Shown: positions 23,112 through 34,736, numbered from the stretch's first letter. The stretch is DNA of 64,000 nt from Branchipolynoe longqiensis (GCA_030323885.1 CM059196.1:35814481-35878480), one strand, 5' to 3'. Program-made: numbers and translations. The notes: a model not told the origin generated them from the sequence alone.

Positions 23112-23467
23112 TTAAAGCTGCATAGTCTGATCAAAACATAAAATTGTCAAAACCGAAGCAATTATCTAGATTTGCGTCTACATATCTAGTTTAGTTACTC
23201 GTACATTTATCAAACTTGTGCCGCCACATAGATGGGAACACTCGGGAAATTTAATATAACCTGTTACTGCAGAAGCCTATGGTGTCAGATTGTTGATGTG
23301 CTTGCCAAAATTAAAGTTGCATAGTTGTACTTCAAATATCTCAAAAGTTAGTTATTTAAAATATAAATTACTTCAAGCTAAAATAAAGGAGATTATAATG
23401 AAAAACCTAATATATGTATCTAAAAGAAATGGCAGAAACTCAAAACCATCGGACTATGCAGCTTTAA
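23112..23467. mobile_element. MITE family D, full copy
   Basis: The ends 'ttaaagctgcatagtctga' and 'tcggactatgcagctttaa' form the inverted repeat. The interior contains 'ttgtgccgccacatag' and 'ctcaaaagttag'. Confidence 0.85.
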
Positions 23468-23517
23468 TACTAAAAAAGAGGAACATAAATCATTCCGGTT
23501 CAAAATTGTAGATATTG

Positions 23518-23705
23518 TCGTGGAGGTGATGAAAATGGGAAATACTGCGCCTAGAGCGGGACTCGAACCCACATCTCTTTGCACTCCGGGCCAGTGTGCT
23601 AACCATTACACCACCTCGGCTCCCTGATATCAACACACTCCCCACGCCTACCTGTCTATGTGATTACTTGCCTGAGAGGTCAGTGCAGACCACTACACTA
23701 TCTAA
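23518..23705 (-). mobile_element. SINE-C copy (tRNA-derived)
   Basis: On the minus strand the sequence reads like a tRNA gene. It has an acceptor-like 'ggagccgaggtgg', A box 'tggttagcacactgg' and B box 'gggttcgagtccc', then 'atttcccattttcatcacc'. The same unit recurs at 45735, 46203, 58050, 58425 and 58735. About 75 nt precede the tRNA-like part in each copy, so these are SINEs and not functional tRNA genes. Confidence 0.85.
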
Positions 23706-24002
23706 TATATATATACCATTCTGGGTGTGGACAATTAACTCCTATATCTTCTTAATGCTCTCCCATTATATTATTACGAGACCATTTTGGGTTTGGATAT
23801 TTAACTTTAATATCATCTTAATCCTCTCCCATTATATTATTAGGAGACCGCCATGTTATATAATGGTTATATAAGCGGTATCATCTAACCAATTTAAACA
23901 ATCATTTCCACAAATATTTAAAACCTTTAGAATGACGGCTTTGTTTCCGATTTATTATTTTTTAAATCATTAAAGCGTGAGTATTCAGCAGCCAGTGGTT
24001 TG
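23706..24002. other. No gene seen; short AT-rich duplication
   Basis: A block with 'ctcccattatattatta' and 'gagaccattttgggt' is present in about two copies near 23720-23850. Nothing else is recognised. Confidence 0.4.
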
Positions 24003-24306
24003 ATTGACGGGATAGCTGAATGAATATCCCTCCGTCTCCCGTTTTGGTAGATCGTGGGATTCGAACCCTGGTCGGGTCAATCAAATGACTTTAAAAAATT
24101 TGTTACTTGTTGCTTCCTAGCCTGGTGGTCCGCATTAATAGGATAAGGCTAGTAGGACTGGTTAGCTCAGTGTCAGGATAATGTGACTGAGTGGGATATC
24201 AGGTCATGGTGCCATCGGCCATGAGTGCGCACGGTCACAAGTTGGTACCCGTCCTGATATTACCATAGATGTTGCCAAGATGTAAAACTCCAACAACCAA
24301 CTAACC
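24003..24306 (+). mobile_element. SINE-A, near full length
   Basis: The head carries 'gtagatcgtgggattcgaac' and the tail ends 'aaaactccaacaaccaac'. Confidence 0.88.
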
Positions 24307-24458
24307 TTATTTGTTGTATAAAGGCCGGCTACAGTAGTGCAAAGAAAAGGATCAAGGAAAGTAATGTGTGATGTTTTTAGGGTATGCAGGTACCGAGAAG
24401 CGCCGGAGGTGGCACCACCAGTCATGAACATGAAGGAGGCAGTACAGTATATAGTGTA

Positions 24459-24497
24459 ATAATAATAATAATAAATAATAATAATAATAATAATGAA
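24459..24497. repeat. (AAT)n microsatellite
   Basis: Direct run of aataataat with small interruptions. Confidence 0.95.
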
Positions 24498-24786
24498 ATA
24501 ATTCCCTTCCGTGGCTTTATACTCAAATAATTATTATGCTAATATAAATATCGTAGAGAGGCGTATGTATTTATTATTATCGCTTTGACGATATTGTCCA
24601 ATATCGACCAGCGTTTATTTACTATGGGGGTGGTGCGACGGTGGCGCCCCTCTTGAGTGAACTCGAAACTGATGGCTACTCAACGGTCATTCTCCAGAAA
24701 TGTTGCTTTGCATATGTTTGATATTCTGCTCTTAAATGTTCCACCTGTTATAAGCATTGTATCGATTTCATTTGTTTTGAAATGAA

Positions 24787-25183
24787 TTAATAACAAAGAC
24801 CCTATAATACTAAGACGGCTCACTCCCTATCTCTCCCATGGTAATGTAAATTTTGCAGTGCCACCTTGTGGTGGGTTTGATCAGCCCGGCTGCTAGTTGG
24901 TGTTTCACATATAAACACATACAATTATATTATACATGAGATAGGTAAGTATGAATACACATCAATATGAAATTGCTATGAACAAATACACATCATCATC
25001 AGCATCATCCTCATCATCATCGCCATCATCACACATCTTTCACATTCATATATACATTTATACATATAATATGGCATCTGTTTAACCAAGAGAACGGCCA
25101 GCGCACCAAGTGGTGGGTTTGATCATCTTGATTACACAGTACAGGCTGAGTGAGCCGTCTTAGTATTATAGGGTTTTTGTTAA
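24787..25183. mobile_element. TTAA-flanked MITE with about 35-bp inverted repeats
   Basis: The left arm 'caaagaccctataatactaa' plus 'gacggctcact' (24793-24826) is inverted at 25144-25179. TTAA flanks at 24787-24790 and 25180-25183. That flank points to a piggyBac/Kolobok-type target, but no transposase is present. A (CAT)n run sits inside at 24990-25030. Confidence 0.8.
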
Positions 25184-26150
25184 TAAGGAATATATATATG
25201 ACCCCCATAGGGGGGTGTAATGACGTCACGGGACAACTTCCGGTGGCCATATTGGATTACATATGAAAGGCTTGCAACTGTCTACATTGTGCTTATTTAC
25301 CGATATGTTGGTTTATTTGTCACTGTTTTGAGCAGTTTGGCCTCAGAAGTTGTTGTAAAGTCGCTACATTGAGCACTGCAGTCTGGCTTCAAAGGGTGTT
25401 GCTAAAATGCCATATGTTGACACATTGGATGCGCTGTCAAAGACTTAGAAAGGTTTGGGCAGTACCCGCTAGGTGGCGCTACCATACTTCGGCAGCCACC
25501 AACCGGATAAGCCCAGTGGTGGCCGTAGTGTTCTTGGTATATGACAGGGGGCGCCATAGGTGGTGTCAAGTGTAATCCATGATGGCAGACCACTGAGTGT
25601 TGACATCATATGCACTCCCTCTATATGCTCTTCACTGACCCTGTGTAGTTACAGTATTGGCCACATCGGCGCCACCTGTGAAGGGCTCTTAACCACTTGT
25701 AGTTCTATACCAGCGACGTTTTGTCGTTAGCGTCTCCAGACCCACTCGGACGGTTAAATATATATAATCGGATATATTGCACACCACCATAAAAACCATG
25801 ATTTCAGGATAGATACCACTGTATAAATACTGATATATATCTTATATATACTGTTATCCTGCATGTAATCTAAGCGCATATCTCTATTTGGACACATCAG
25901 ATCGGCCCCATTTGTGTCTATTTGACCAATTTTGCTTACTTTTGACTTACCGTAGTGATATGACCTGAGATGTGCCTAGGATGTAAAATAACAACACCAC
26001 ACTTTTGGCTTAGTTTTAGTTTAGCATTTGTGTAACGTACTATTGCCAGATTGTTCATAGTTTCATTCCTGAATATTTGTGTCCAATATTAACGTTTTTA
26101 ACAACGTGATGACCCCGATAGAGAATACCGGAAGAAAGTTTGTTAATTTC
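25184..26150. other. No gene seen; mostly unique DNA
   Basis: Contains a SINE-A tail fragment at 25954-25998 and a CTCF-like motif at 25465-25479. No exon with paired splice sites and conserved translation was found. Confidence 0.4.
25465..25479 (+). promoter_or_regulatory. CTCF-like core motif
   Basis: cccgctaggtggcgc fits the CTCF core CCASYAGRKGGCRS apart from one base. It is a motif match only. Confidence 0.3.
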
Positions 26151-26152
26151 TG

Positions 26153-27369
26153 CCTCATCATCATCATCATGCTATCGCTCGCCAGACTGCTTTCATTACT
26201 TGACTGTCACTCTCCATTTAGCTCTCTGCTGAGAGAGTGATGTCCATGAGTCGGTCTTAATGTCTCTCAGCTTCAGGTTTCTCTTGATGGTATCCTTGAA
26301 CCGGAGACGAGGGCGCCCTCTCTTTCTGTAACCAGAAGACAGTTGAGAGTAGAGGATCTGCTTTGGTAGCCTGTCTGATGACATCCTCATGAGGTGTCCA
26401 GTCCACCGGAGATTCTTTTTGATCAGAAGATCTTCCATAGAGGGCAGCCCTGTCCATTCAAGTATTTCCTTATTTGTCACTTTGTCCATCCAGGTTAACC
26501 TCATGATCGAACACAGATGTCGCATCATGAAGGCATGCAGCTTTTTCACCTGTCGTCTGTACACTGTCCAGGCCTCGGCTCCGTATAGTAGGGTGGATAG
26601 CATGATTGCATGGTAGATCTTGCCTTTGACCCGCATGGACACATGGTGGTTGTTCCAGAGTCCCTGGCATAGTGGGCCGAAAGATGCGCTAGCCTTGGCC
26701 CTCCTCTGTATTTCAGCATCAATGCATCCATCACTTGATATAGTGCTTCCGAGGTAGGTGAATTCCGGAACAGAGTTCAGCTTGTTTCTGTCAACCAAGA
26801 TATCCTCCTCTCGGGTTCTTGTAGAGTTGGGTTGGTACAGCACCTCCGTCTTCTTGATGTTAATCTTCAGGCCTAACATCTTTGATGCATCGGAGAAAGC
26901 GTCCACTATTTTCTGTATCTCTTCAGCAGAGTGGGCAACCAGTGCACTGTCATCTGCGAATAGCAGCTCTCTCACCAGTATCTGAGTAGTCTTGGTCTTC
27001 GCTCTGAAGTGTGCAATGTTGAATAGGTCAGTGCTCTGTCTGGACTGTATTTTGATGCCATCCCCCATGCCTCGGAAAGCCTCGTCGAGCATTGCTGATA
27101 GGAAAATGGAGAAGAGCATGGGGGCCAGTACACAACCTTGCTTGACCCCATTGGTAACTCCGAACGATTCCAAGACTTCCCCTCCAACACTAACATTCGC
27201 CATCATTCCCGTATGTAGAGCCTCGATCATAGTTGTGAACTTCTCTGGGCATCCATACTTCCTCAGTAGCTGCCATAGCCCGGTCCTCCCGATTGTACCG
27301 AACGCCTTAGTGAAATCGACAAATACCATGTACAGTGGTCGGTCCTGCTCAATGCACTTTTCTTGTAAT
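26153..27369 (-). mobile_element. 5'-truncated non-LTR retrotransposon (LINE), RTE/I-type
   Basis: A minus-strand LINE. Its coding part starts mid reverse transcriptase (27369 downwards) and it ends in a (CAT)n tract at about 26153-26172, which is the 3' tail (ATG)n in its own orientation. The endonuclease and 5' UTR are missing, as expected for incomplete target-primed reverse transcription. Related 3' ends occur at 12064-12194, 61005-61070 and 61893-62440, so this family seeded several insertions here. Confidence 0.9.
26196..27329 (-). pseudogene. Reverse transcriptase C-terminal half of the LINE
   Basis: The frame is uninterrupted for 377 codons. It has RT motif A (VDFTKAF), the B region (NGVKQGCVLAPMLF), the catalytic box LLFADDSAL near residue 122, then SDASKMLGLKINIKKTE, LLYGAEAWT and a basic tail with KKRGRP-like 'YRKRGRPRLRFKD'. 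The Asp usual in 'AFD' after motif A is Gly here. The chosen ATG is internal; coding similarity continues upstream to about 27369, so the true start is lost. The tail layout suits RTE/I-like LINEs, but I cannot fix the clade. Lack of stops suggests a fairly young copy. Confidence 0.9.
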
Positions 27370-27591
27370 AATAATTTCTGCCTAAAAAGATATATACAAT
27401 GGCTAACATCACCACCACTTATATAGTAATAACGGAAACATCACAACGACACTCCCCTCTCCGTGATCTTTATGGGAAGTGGTGTGAACATGATGACAGT
27501 CACTTCGCCAAGCAGTCACCGATCATGCCTGCTAAAAAAAAACCACTAAAAAACTACTTTCTAGTGAAACATCCCATTTCTGCACCACAGC

Positions 27592-28164
27592 CTGGTGTCG
27601 CAGTTTCAGTTCTCAACCAGACTCAGTTCTCAACATCGCTTCTGCGCATGCGTCAAAGCATCTGCGCATGCGTCAAAGCATCGTCTGCGCATGTGTCAAC
27701 ATCAGCCCGATTCAAACGTTCGCCGATCGCTGCCTCATACTGTCACTAAGTGTCAGTGTCATAAATTTAATATAATCTTTTCGGTAAACATGTTTTCTAT
27801 ATATGTACCAAGCGATTTGTTTCTGCGTAGTGTGGTTCTAGAGATATTTCACTTTTTCTGTACGAAGATTGCTCGTGACCCAAAACAACAACAAATAAAA
27901 ACTTGAGTTTGCTGGTGTCGCAGTTTCAGTTCTCAACTAGAAATTGACAACCCTAACCATATCAATTTAATATAATCATGTTTTCTATATGTCTACAAAG
28001 CGATTTGTTTCTAGGTGGTTTGGTTTTAGAGATATTTCACTTTTTCTGTATGAAGATTGCTCACGACCATTGACAATGCGCAGACGACGCTTTTAGATTT
28101 TGACGCATGCGCAGCAGCGATGTTGAGAACTGAGTCTGGTTGAGAACTGAAACTGCGACACCGG
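27592..28164. mobile_element. TIR element with NRF1-like sites (family P), two partial units
   Basis: The left end 'ctggtgtcgcagtttcagtt' is inverted at 28145-28164, and a further direct copy starts at 27912. An internal segment with 'agatatttcactttttctgt' is present twice (27840 and 28030), so this is two units joined tail to head, each lacking one end. Both terminal regions contain GCGCATGCG words (27642-27654, 27662-27674, 28102-28114). Confidence 0.75.
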
Positions 28165-28493
28165 CATAGAGATTTTAGAAGCATAAACCATTCCCTTTCA
28201 GTAAATATTTTTGAACACTATGGTAGGTAACTTATTTTTTGGGGAGATAATTTTGATTTTGAGACATCTGGAAAGCGACTTGTTAGTGTAGTGCGCCCCC
28301 AGGTGTCGCTGCACTTGGGCTGGCAGTTGTGGAGACGCCGGACTTAATTGGAGGACGCTCGCTAATTGATTGATGTGGCGGGTCAAGTAATTGATTAATG
28401 CCATTTATCAGCAAACTCTGAAGATGGGCCCGGATCCGGCCGAGTCGCAACCTGCCACTGCAATACGAGCTGAACATCGGTGGTATGGGAGAG
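28165..28493. other. No gene seen
   Basis: Unique sequence with no recognisable motif or repeat. Confidence 0.35.
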
Positions 28494-28640
28494 GGGTTGG
28501 TTGGTTGTTGGGAGTTTTACCTCCTGGCAACATCTAAGGCCCCTGTCCTGGTTTGACCTTAGATGTTGTAAGGGCGTAAAACTCCAACAACCAACCAACC
28601 GACCGACCAACATCAAAGGTCATATCAGGACGTGTGAGAG
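28494..28640. mobile_element. Palindromic SINE-A tails (inverted tail-to-tail)
   Basis: A minus-orientation tail (ggttggttgttgggagtttt, 28494-28540) is followed directly by a plus-orientation tail (gaccttagatgttg ... actccaacaaccaacc, 28554-28602), then another minus fragment (catcaaaggtcatatcagga). The arms are about 45 nt. Confidence 0.75.
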
Positions 28641-28766
28641 ATGGGGAGGGGGAGGAGGGCTGGGGGGGAGTTACATCAAACCTTGTTTTGACTATGATAT
28701 TTGGATTCGTCTTGAATAGAGCATTAATTTGATATGCAGGGTCGCATATGTACGACATTGAAATAA

Positions 28767-28810
28767 AATTCTTACTTCATCTTTGGAATACCGGAAGATT
28801 AAGCATTATG
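28767..28810. mobile_element. Solo fragment resembling a DIRS terminal repeat
   Basis: 'attcttacttcatctttgga' followed by 'ataccggaag' resembles the left terminal repeat at 29177-29218, with several differences. The DNA from 28811 to 29176 has no gene. Confidence 0.4.
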
Positions 28811-29591
28811 GGAAAGGAGGATGCACCTGCACACTGGAAGCCAGCCAGTTATATATAACAGATTATATAAAGGAGCGCTCTGTTACACATACTCGAACCC
28901 AAATATCATCGCATTAAATAACTAGTTTCAAAGTTTACAAGTTTAATCAAGCTTACACCTGTCACGATAGATTACACAATTGTTGGTAAGCATGTAGCTA
29001 TTAATCTAATGGTTAAAATTGGCAGATCTAAGCTCTCACTTAGTTTTGTATAAGACAAAATCCTCTGATGTGACTGACAATTAGACTTGTCAACATCCGG
29101 CGGAGGTGAGGATGGCCGCAGGTGCCACCACCGGTATAGTATAGTTCCCTTCCATATCTTTATACTTGCATAATATAATTCTTACTTCATCTTCCGAACA
29201 CTGGAAGGTAAGTATCCGGGGAGAGGACAAGCTCGCACAGTCCCGGATGTAGCCTCAGTACGGAACTCGGCAGCAGAGGAGCAGCAGCGAGTTAAAGGAG
29301 GAGCATAACAGGTAAGTTTCACAGGAGGAAACACTACGTTGAGTGATAAATAAGAATTATGGCTAGTGGTGTCTAACTACCACATAATAAACATCGTGCA
29401 AATTGTGAAAAAATTGAATGTGTTAACAAGTTCTGTGGTGAACTAATACAAATCTAATGCATGTCGTTTCAGATCATACAGACTGCGAGTAGAAGTGTCT
29501 CAGGACCTGACTCGGCCGAACATGAACGCCCGATCTAACAGTGGCTAGTAAGTGGTGTGGTCGCAATAATACACAAATACGGGCAATTCTT

Positions 29592-31137
29592 ATGGCAAGA
29601 ATGATGTCGGCAGACGACCCGAGCACGCTGATATCGAATGTGGGTCAGAGCGAGAGTGACTCCGAGTCGGTGGACACCCGCATCAAGGCCAAATGAAAAA
29701 AGATGGCCGAAGCGAAGCCAAAAACCAGCGCAAAAATGACTGAGACAGGTCAAGGCCACGTTCAAAATCTGCCTGAGGAGGAAGACAGAAATGAGTTCAA
29801 GAAAATGTATCTGGAACTACTGAGCATGAAAAGGGAGTCATAGCAAGCCAAAGAGGAGAGAGAGAGGATGAGAGAGGAGACTCGTGCGTGGCGGGAAGCA
29901 AGAGCAGATGAGGAAGACAATGGGGCCTATGTAGGTCAAGATGGCGGGGCAGCATGGCAAGACGAGGACAACAGCGAGGAGGACAACAGCGAAATAGAAT
30001 CCATTGCCTCCCTAAATATGGCAGACCAACTGAAAGCCATAAAAACAAGATTCGCGGCAAGTGCCACAATGCCAGCTAGGCCGAACAAAGTGACAGTGTC
30101 ACCGTTCAGCAGCTTCAAGGCGCCCACAAAACCCAAGCAGGCAGACACGCCGGTAGTGAAAGAAAAGGCTACCGAGTCGGCAGCGGAAACAACCTCAAAG
30201 CCAAAGAGTAGAGAATACAAGCTAGATACGGGCTTGGCAGAGGGGGCACTCCTGAAATTCCTACAGGAAGACTACAAAAAGCTTAAGAAGCCAGTAGCGG
30301 CGCTCATAACAATAAGCGAAAGCATGGCAGGAATCATCCATCACTACTATGAGGGAGGTGAAGGTGGAGCCAAGCCGCTGAAAACACTCTGAGAAATCTC
30401 ACGGCAGTATACAGGACTGGCAGATGTGCCAGACGCAAGAGTGCAGGCCCTGAATGAAGAGATCAGGTTTGCAGAGGGAAGGAGAGAGGGTGAGAGCTCA
30501 CTCCTCACGTCCACAAAAGGGGTGGTAGGAGCATTAACGGCCATTGCACCGTTAATGGACATCATACTCCAGCATGGCGAGGCCGACCCTGAGCTGAATG
30601 AGCAGGCATTGCATATGCTAAATGCAATTAGAATGCTGGTGAATACACACGCCCAAATGAGAGTGGATTGCAAGAATAGCATGGGCAAGGTGGTAAGCTC
30701 CCAACTGGGGAAGGAGCTCATCAACGAAAAAACGGGATGTCTATGGAGACCGGCCAGAAGCGACCAAATTCCTGCTAGGCGACAACTTAGCAGAGCGCAA
30801 CAAGCAACTGATGAAATGAGTTCGAGCATCCGAGAGCTGCATGAATGGAAGTTCAGGCTACAAAGGCAAGAGACGCCACGACTACGGGAACAACACCCGG
30901 GGTGGCAGCTATGGCGGTAACTCATCATACAACAAGTTCTGTGGCAACCGCCGAGCGAGAGGCCAGGGCAGCGGGAATTCATCGTGGGGAGCGCGACCAC
31001 AACCCACGGAAAAGAAGTTTGGCAGATCCAATGAGGATTACGCACAATACGGCAACACGCTGAACAGCAACTGTGGTAGGGGAAACCACAACAACAACAA
31101 CAGCAACTCCAACCGCAGAGGGGCTTTTCAGAAGTGA
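29592..31137 (+). pseudogene. DIRS Gag-like protein, broken
   Basis: From ATG 29592 one frame runs to about 30840 with stops at 29694 (TGA), 29841 (TAG) and 30390 (TGA), then shifts frame and continues to 31137. It begins acidic ('SESDSESVD'), has an EERERMREE-type charged segment, and a central region with 'FLQEDYKKLKKPVAAL' and 'GVVGALTAIAPLMD'. The C-terminal tail is rich in Asn/Gly/Arg ('NSNSNRRGAF'), as in many nucleic-acid-binding Gag tails. All three stops could come from single C-to-T changes, two at CGA. The DIRS Gag assignment rests mainly on position, since the protein itself has no universal motif. Confidence 0.8.
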
Positions 31138-32804
31138 GCCACCCTGTCCAGGTGGGTGACTCATCAGCATTAAGACCTGGTAAGCTGACAAGATTACTTT
31201 TTGACATTAATACCAGACATGACATAAATAAAACATTTGTGGCAGGTAACATAGTAAATTACTTCAACAATTGGCGAAAGTTAACGAGTGATAATTGGAT
31301 ATTGGACTGTGTGAAAGGTATAACAATCCTGTTCGTGGTTACTCCGATACAGGAAAGGGAAACACACGCGTTTAGAATGGACAAGCGGGAAAAGGAATTT
31401 GTAAACAAAGAGGTTACTTCGCTTCTAGAAAAGCAAGTGTTAAAGGTAGTGAGGGATATGCCAGACCAGTGGATATCAAACATTTTTCTCAGACCTAAGC
31501 CAAATGGCAAATCCCGAATGATACTGGATTTGACCGAGTTAAACAAACGCATACAATATGAACACTTTAAAATGCTTAATCTCAAAACGGCCCTAGACTT
31601 GCTAGAGCCAGGTATGTGGATGGCTAGCGCTGATCTAACAGATGCGTACTACTCAGTACCCATCAATAAAAATCAGAGGAGGTTCCTCAGGTTCCGATTC
31701 GGAAACCGACTACTCGAGTACCAAGTATTACCAAATGGGTTATCACCAGGGCCCATAATTTTCACGAAACTTCTAAAGCCTATATACTCAGAATGGGCAG
31801 AAATGGGACACATGGGGTTCCCCTACCTAGACGACAGTTTCGTGTTAAATAAAACAAAAGCAAGTGCCAAGAAGCTATAACAGAACTAACAAACAGTTTC
31901 ATGAAATTAGGGTTAAAAATGTACGATGAAAATTCAGTACTAATGCCCGTGCAGTGCATAACATTCCTAGGGTTCGACATTGACTCAGTGGGGATGTGGG
32001 TCTCCCTCACAGAGGATAAAAAGGATAAAATATTATTGGTAATATATGAAATAAAAGGGGCTCAACAGGGCAAACTGTCAATAAGACAAGTGGCAGGGCT
32101 AATAGGGCAAATGGTGGCCTATGCCCCAGCGGTAGAATACGGAGGTATACACTTCAAAAGCTTAGAAAGGGACAAAATTAAAGCTCTGAAGAGAAGTAAG
32201 GGTAACTTCGAAAAGAGAATGTGGATTTCAGACAGAGGTTATGCAGACATAACATGGTGGGAAGTGAACCTAAATAACAAACAGGAAATTAGGAGAAAAG
32301 AGCCAGACATGGAATTATTCACTGATACTTCACATCAGGGATGGGGAGCTCATACAGAGACAGCTCAGACGGTAGGCAGATGGCACCAGGACGAGCTGGC
32401 ACACATTAATGTCCAGAAAATTCAAGGATCATTTGGAATGGAACCTAAGTAACAACATTTTCGAAGAAGTATGTAAACATTGGGGGTCACCACAGGTAGA
32501 CATGTTCACATCCAGGTTAAATGCTAAATTAGCGATTTACGTAAGCTGGGAGCCAGAACCCAATAATTGGAGAACAGACGCGTTCTAGATGAACTGGTCA
32601 GGCATGTTCATTTATTGCTTTCCCCCATTCAGCCTACTCCCCAGGGTCATGAGAAAGATACGAGACGAGGCATCAGCGATAGTGGTGGCTCCGCATTGGC
32701 CAGCACAACCGTGGTTTCCACTTCTCCAAGAAGAAGCGCTAGAGAGGATCGAGTTCCCAAAAGAAGAGGGGAACCTTGTTGGAGCCAGCCACCTGCAAAT
32801 ATAG
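31134..32804 (+). pseudogene. DIRS reverse transcriptase / RNase H, frameshifted
   Basis: The frame from ATG 31134 overlaps the end of Gag by four bases. It carries 'YFNNWRKLTSDNWIL' (typical of DIRS RTs), 'RMILDLTELNK', motif A 'ADLTDAYYSV', 'LPNGLSPGP' and the catalytic box 'FPYLDDSF'. A frameshift in the A-rich run near 31850-31865 moves the frame to one read from 31862 to 32452. That one has 'FLGFDIDS' and the RNase H start 'ELFTDTSHQGWGAH'. The expected second half of RNase H is absent near 32440. A third frame (32459-32804) holds the conserved DIRS C-terminal part ('GSPQVDMFTSRLN', 'FPPFSLLP', 'VVAPHWPAQPW'), with a stop at 32586. The C-terminal part has been described as methyltransferase-like in DIRS elements. 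Confidence 0.88.
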
Positions 32805-33679
32805 CCCGCACTGCGAGTGATCGCAGAATCAAGATTAACGGTGTATCGATTTTAGCGAGAACGTTAGACAGGTTTGATATTGACAAGAAAACACTACAAT
32901 ACTTTACCCACACGTGGAGACCATCCACACGTAAAAACTACCAGACCCATATTAACAGATGGGCACTGTGGGTGCTAGAGCAGGGGGTGAGTGTAATGGA
33001 CCCACCAATAGCAAAGGTGTTAAAATATCTACGAGTATACTTTGAGACTGGAGTTGGATATGGCGTGATAAATGCAGCGCGATGTGCATTAAGCATGATT
33101 TTGCCGAGGATAAATGGTAGCACAATAGGTGGACATTTCTTAATCAAATGGTTATGTAAGAGACTGTTAAAACACAACCAACTGGGGCAACCCCTAGACT
33201 CTGTGCGCTTCTATGAATATAGAAGCAATTGTAAGTTATGTGGTTATGTGTAGTAAGAGCACTGAAAAGATACATTATCAGAACAGACAAAATAAGGAAA
33301 GACACGCAGCCGCTGCTAATTTCCTTCATCGGGCCACATGGGCCAATCTCAAGGGCCACGCTGGCCAGGTGGACACTAAAGGTCCTAGAATTGTCAGGGG
33401 TAGACACCACAAAATACAAAGGATATATATAGTACATGAGGGGCATCTGCCTCCTCAGCAAAAACACTAGGTGCGAGCCTAAACGCAGTCATGAGGAATG
33501 CGTCGTGGCGAGACAGCGCAAGCTTTGCAAAATTCTACCATAAAACATTGGAAGACCCCAGGCGAGGTGCAGAGACTGATACTGAGCAGGTCAAACGTGT
33601 AAAAATAAAACAAAATAAAGAAGTATTCGGCAAACTTGTGAATTTATTAATTTGGTTAAACAAGAAGGCATATAAGTGA
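32567..33679 (+). pseudogene. DIRS tyrosine recombinase, inactivated
   Basis: This overlaps the end of the RT frame in another frame, as usual for DIRS. The N-terminal core-binding region is visible ('RPSTRKNYQTHINRWALWVL', 'CALSMILPRI'). After 33210 the frame changes and the conserved region containing the first catalytic Arg is not found, which I read as an internal deletion. The C-terminal catalytic half continues at about 33259-33430 ('PLLISFIGPHGPIS') and 33425-33679, with the Tyr-box 'FAKFYHKTL'. At the HxxR box the copy has Tyr in place of His (codon 33428) and a TGA in place of Arg (33437-33439). The enzyme cannot be active. Confidence 0.85.
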
Positions 33680-33880
33680 TGACATTGTCACGGGTACAAC
33701 CCAAACGATTGCCATTACGTAAAATGTGACTAACGTCGAAAGACAGATTCTTGTTACATATAATTGAAGAATGAGACATATCGAAGGAAGTAGAATGAGG
33801 AGAAGTCGGGAAGCAAAAAACCAAGCTACGAAAACTCTCTACGGATACTTAACTTCCGGTGTTCGGAAGATGAAGTAAGA

Positions 33881-34240
33881 ATATTTTAGTTATACTAGAA
33901 TTACGTAGTAAGTTGAAGTATTACTGAGATTCTTACGAATCTACGAATATGAAGGTAAGGATCAGGGCCCCACCCTCCCATGCCTTGTAAAAATAAGAAC
34001 CATGAAACTCGAGGTAAATAACTAAAAAGAAGGTTCAGAAAACAAGGGAAGTAGAAGGGGTGGTAGGTTTCCTGAAACGAATATTAAGGTTTTTTGCTCC
34101 CTCCATCTTTAAAGACTGGGGCTACATCCGGGACTGCTCGAGCTTGTCCTCTCCCCTGATCCTTACCTTCGCATTCGTAGATTCGTAAGAATCTCAGTAA
34201 TACTTCAACTTACTACGTAAGTCTAGTATAACTAAAATAT
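33881..34240. repeat. 86-bp inverted repeat around a 188-bp loop
   Basis: The arm 33881-33966 is the near-perfect reverse complement of 34155-34240, with about three mismatches. It includes 'agttatactag' and 'ttacgaatctacgaat'. The loop part near 34120-34154 is itself inverted relative to the DIRS left end (29212-29262), so the structure probably derives from DIRS terminal sequences. Confidence 0.9.
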
Positions 34241-34245
34241 GTGTT

Positions 34246-34318
34246 ATACATAAAATATATTTATGTATATATATGTGTATATATGTGTATATATATTATA
34301 AACCTATATATATATAGA
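34246..34318. repeat. (AT)n / (TATATG)n microsatellite
   Basis: Alternating tatatatgtgta words and TA runs, ending gagagagg. Confidence 0.9.
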
Positions 34319-34339
34319 GAGAGGATAATAGTAAGTGCT

Positions 34340-34640
34340 GCAATCAATGAGGGGAAACTCACATTATTGCGAATAGTTTTTGACCAAAATGAAAACAGAT
34401 CTGCATTCAAATGCTACTCAACCAGTGGTCCACAACTGGTTCATCAAAGGCTGTGGTATGTGCTGTCCAGTCTGTGGGAAAGTGCATATAAAAGACGCTT
34501 GCTGCTTATTGGAAAGACTAGCCTATGTGGCTGCAGCAACTTTCCTCCAAAGAAATATGTCAAAATGACCATATGATTGACGTCCAATAGCCGATGATAA
34601 AAATCAATATGCTCTAGAAGCGTTGTTAAATAAAACCAAG
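34340..34640. mobile_element. MITE family F, copy with diverged left part
   Basis: From about 34425 it matches 40130-40350, with 'gtgggaaagtgcatataaaa' and the end 'gcgttgttaaataaa'. The left end has decayed. Confidence 0.7.
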
Positions 34641-34736
34641 TTTCAAATGCTACCGACAAAGCTCTATAAAAAGATTGTATTTAAGACCATCATAATTTAT
34701 ATTAATTAATCTGTATTTCTGTTTGGTCTCGTTCAG

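Larger units (their letters stand above)
29177..33884 (+). mobile_element. DIRS-like tyrosine-recombinase retrotransposon, decayed
   Basis: The order is terminal repeat, Gag-like frame, RT/RNase H, then a tyrosine recombinase (YR) overlapping the RT frame, which is the DIRS layout. A terminal repeat of about 42 bp at 29177-29218 (contains ttcttacttcatcttccgaa) is found inverted at 33842-33884. DIRS elements have no integrase and integrate by recombination. This copy has three in-frame stops in Gag, at least two frameshifts in pol, apparent internal deletions in RNase H and YR, and a stop at a catalytic YR position. It cannot be autonomous. It lies in the 22-kb intron of the PKD-like gene, in the same orientation. 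Confidence 0.92.

Noticed and set aside
23524..23640. Functional tRNA genes at the SINE-C heads
   Set aside because: All copies share the same long flanks, have imperfect acceptor stems and are dispersed. They are SINE heads.
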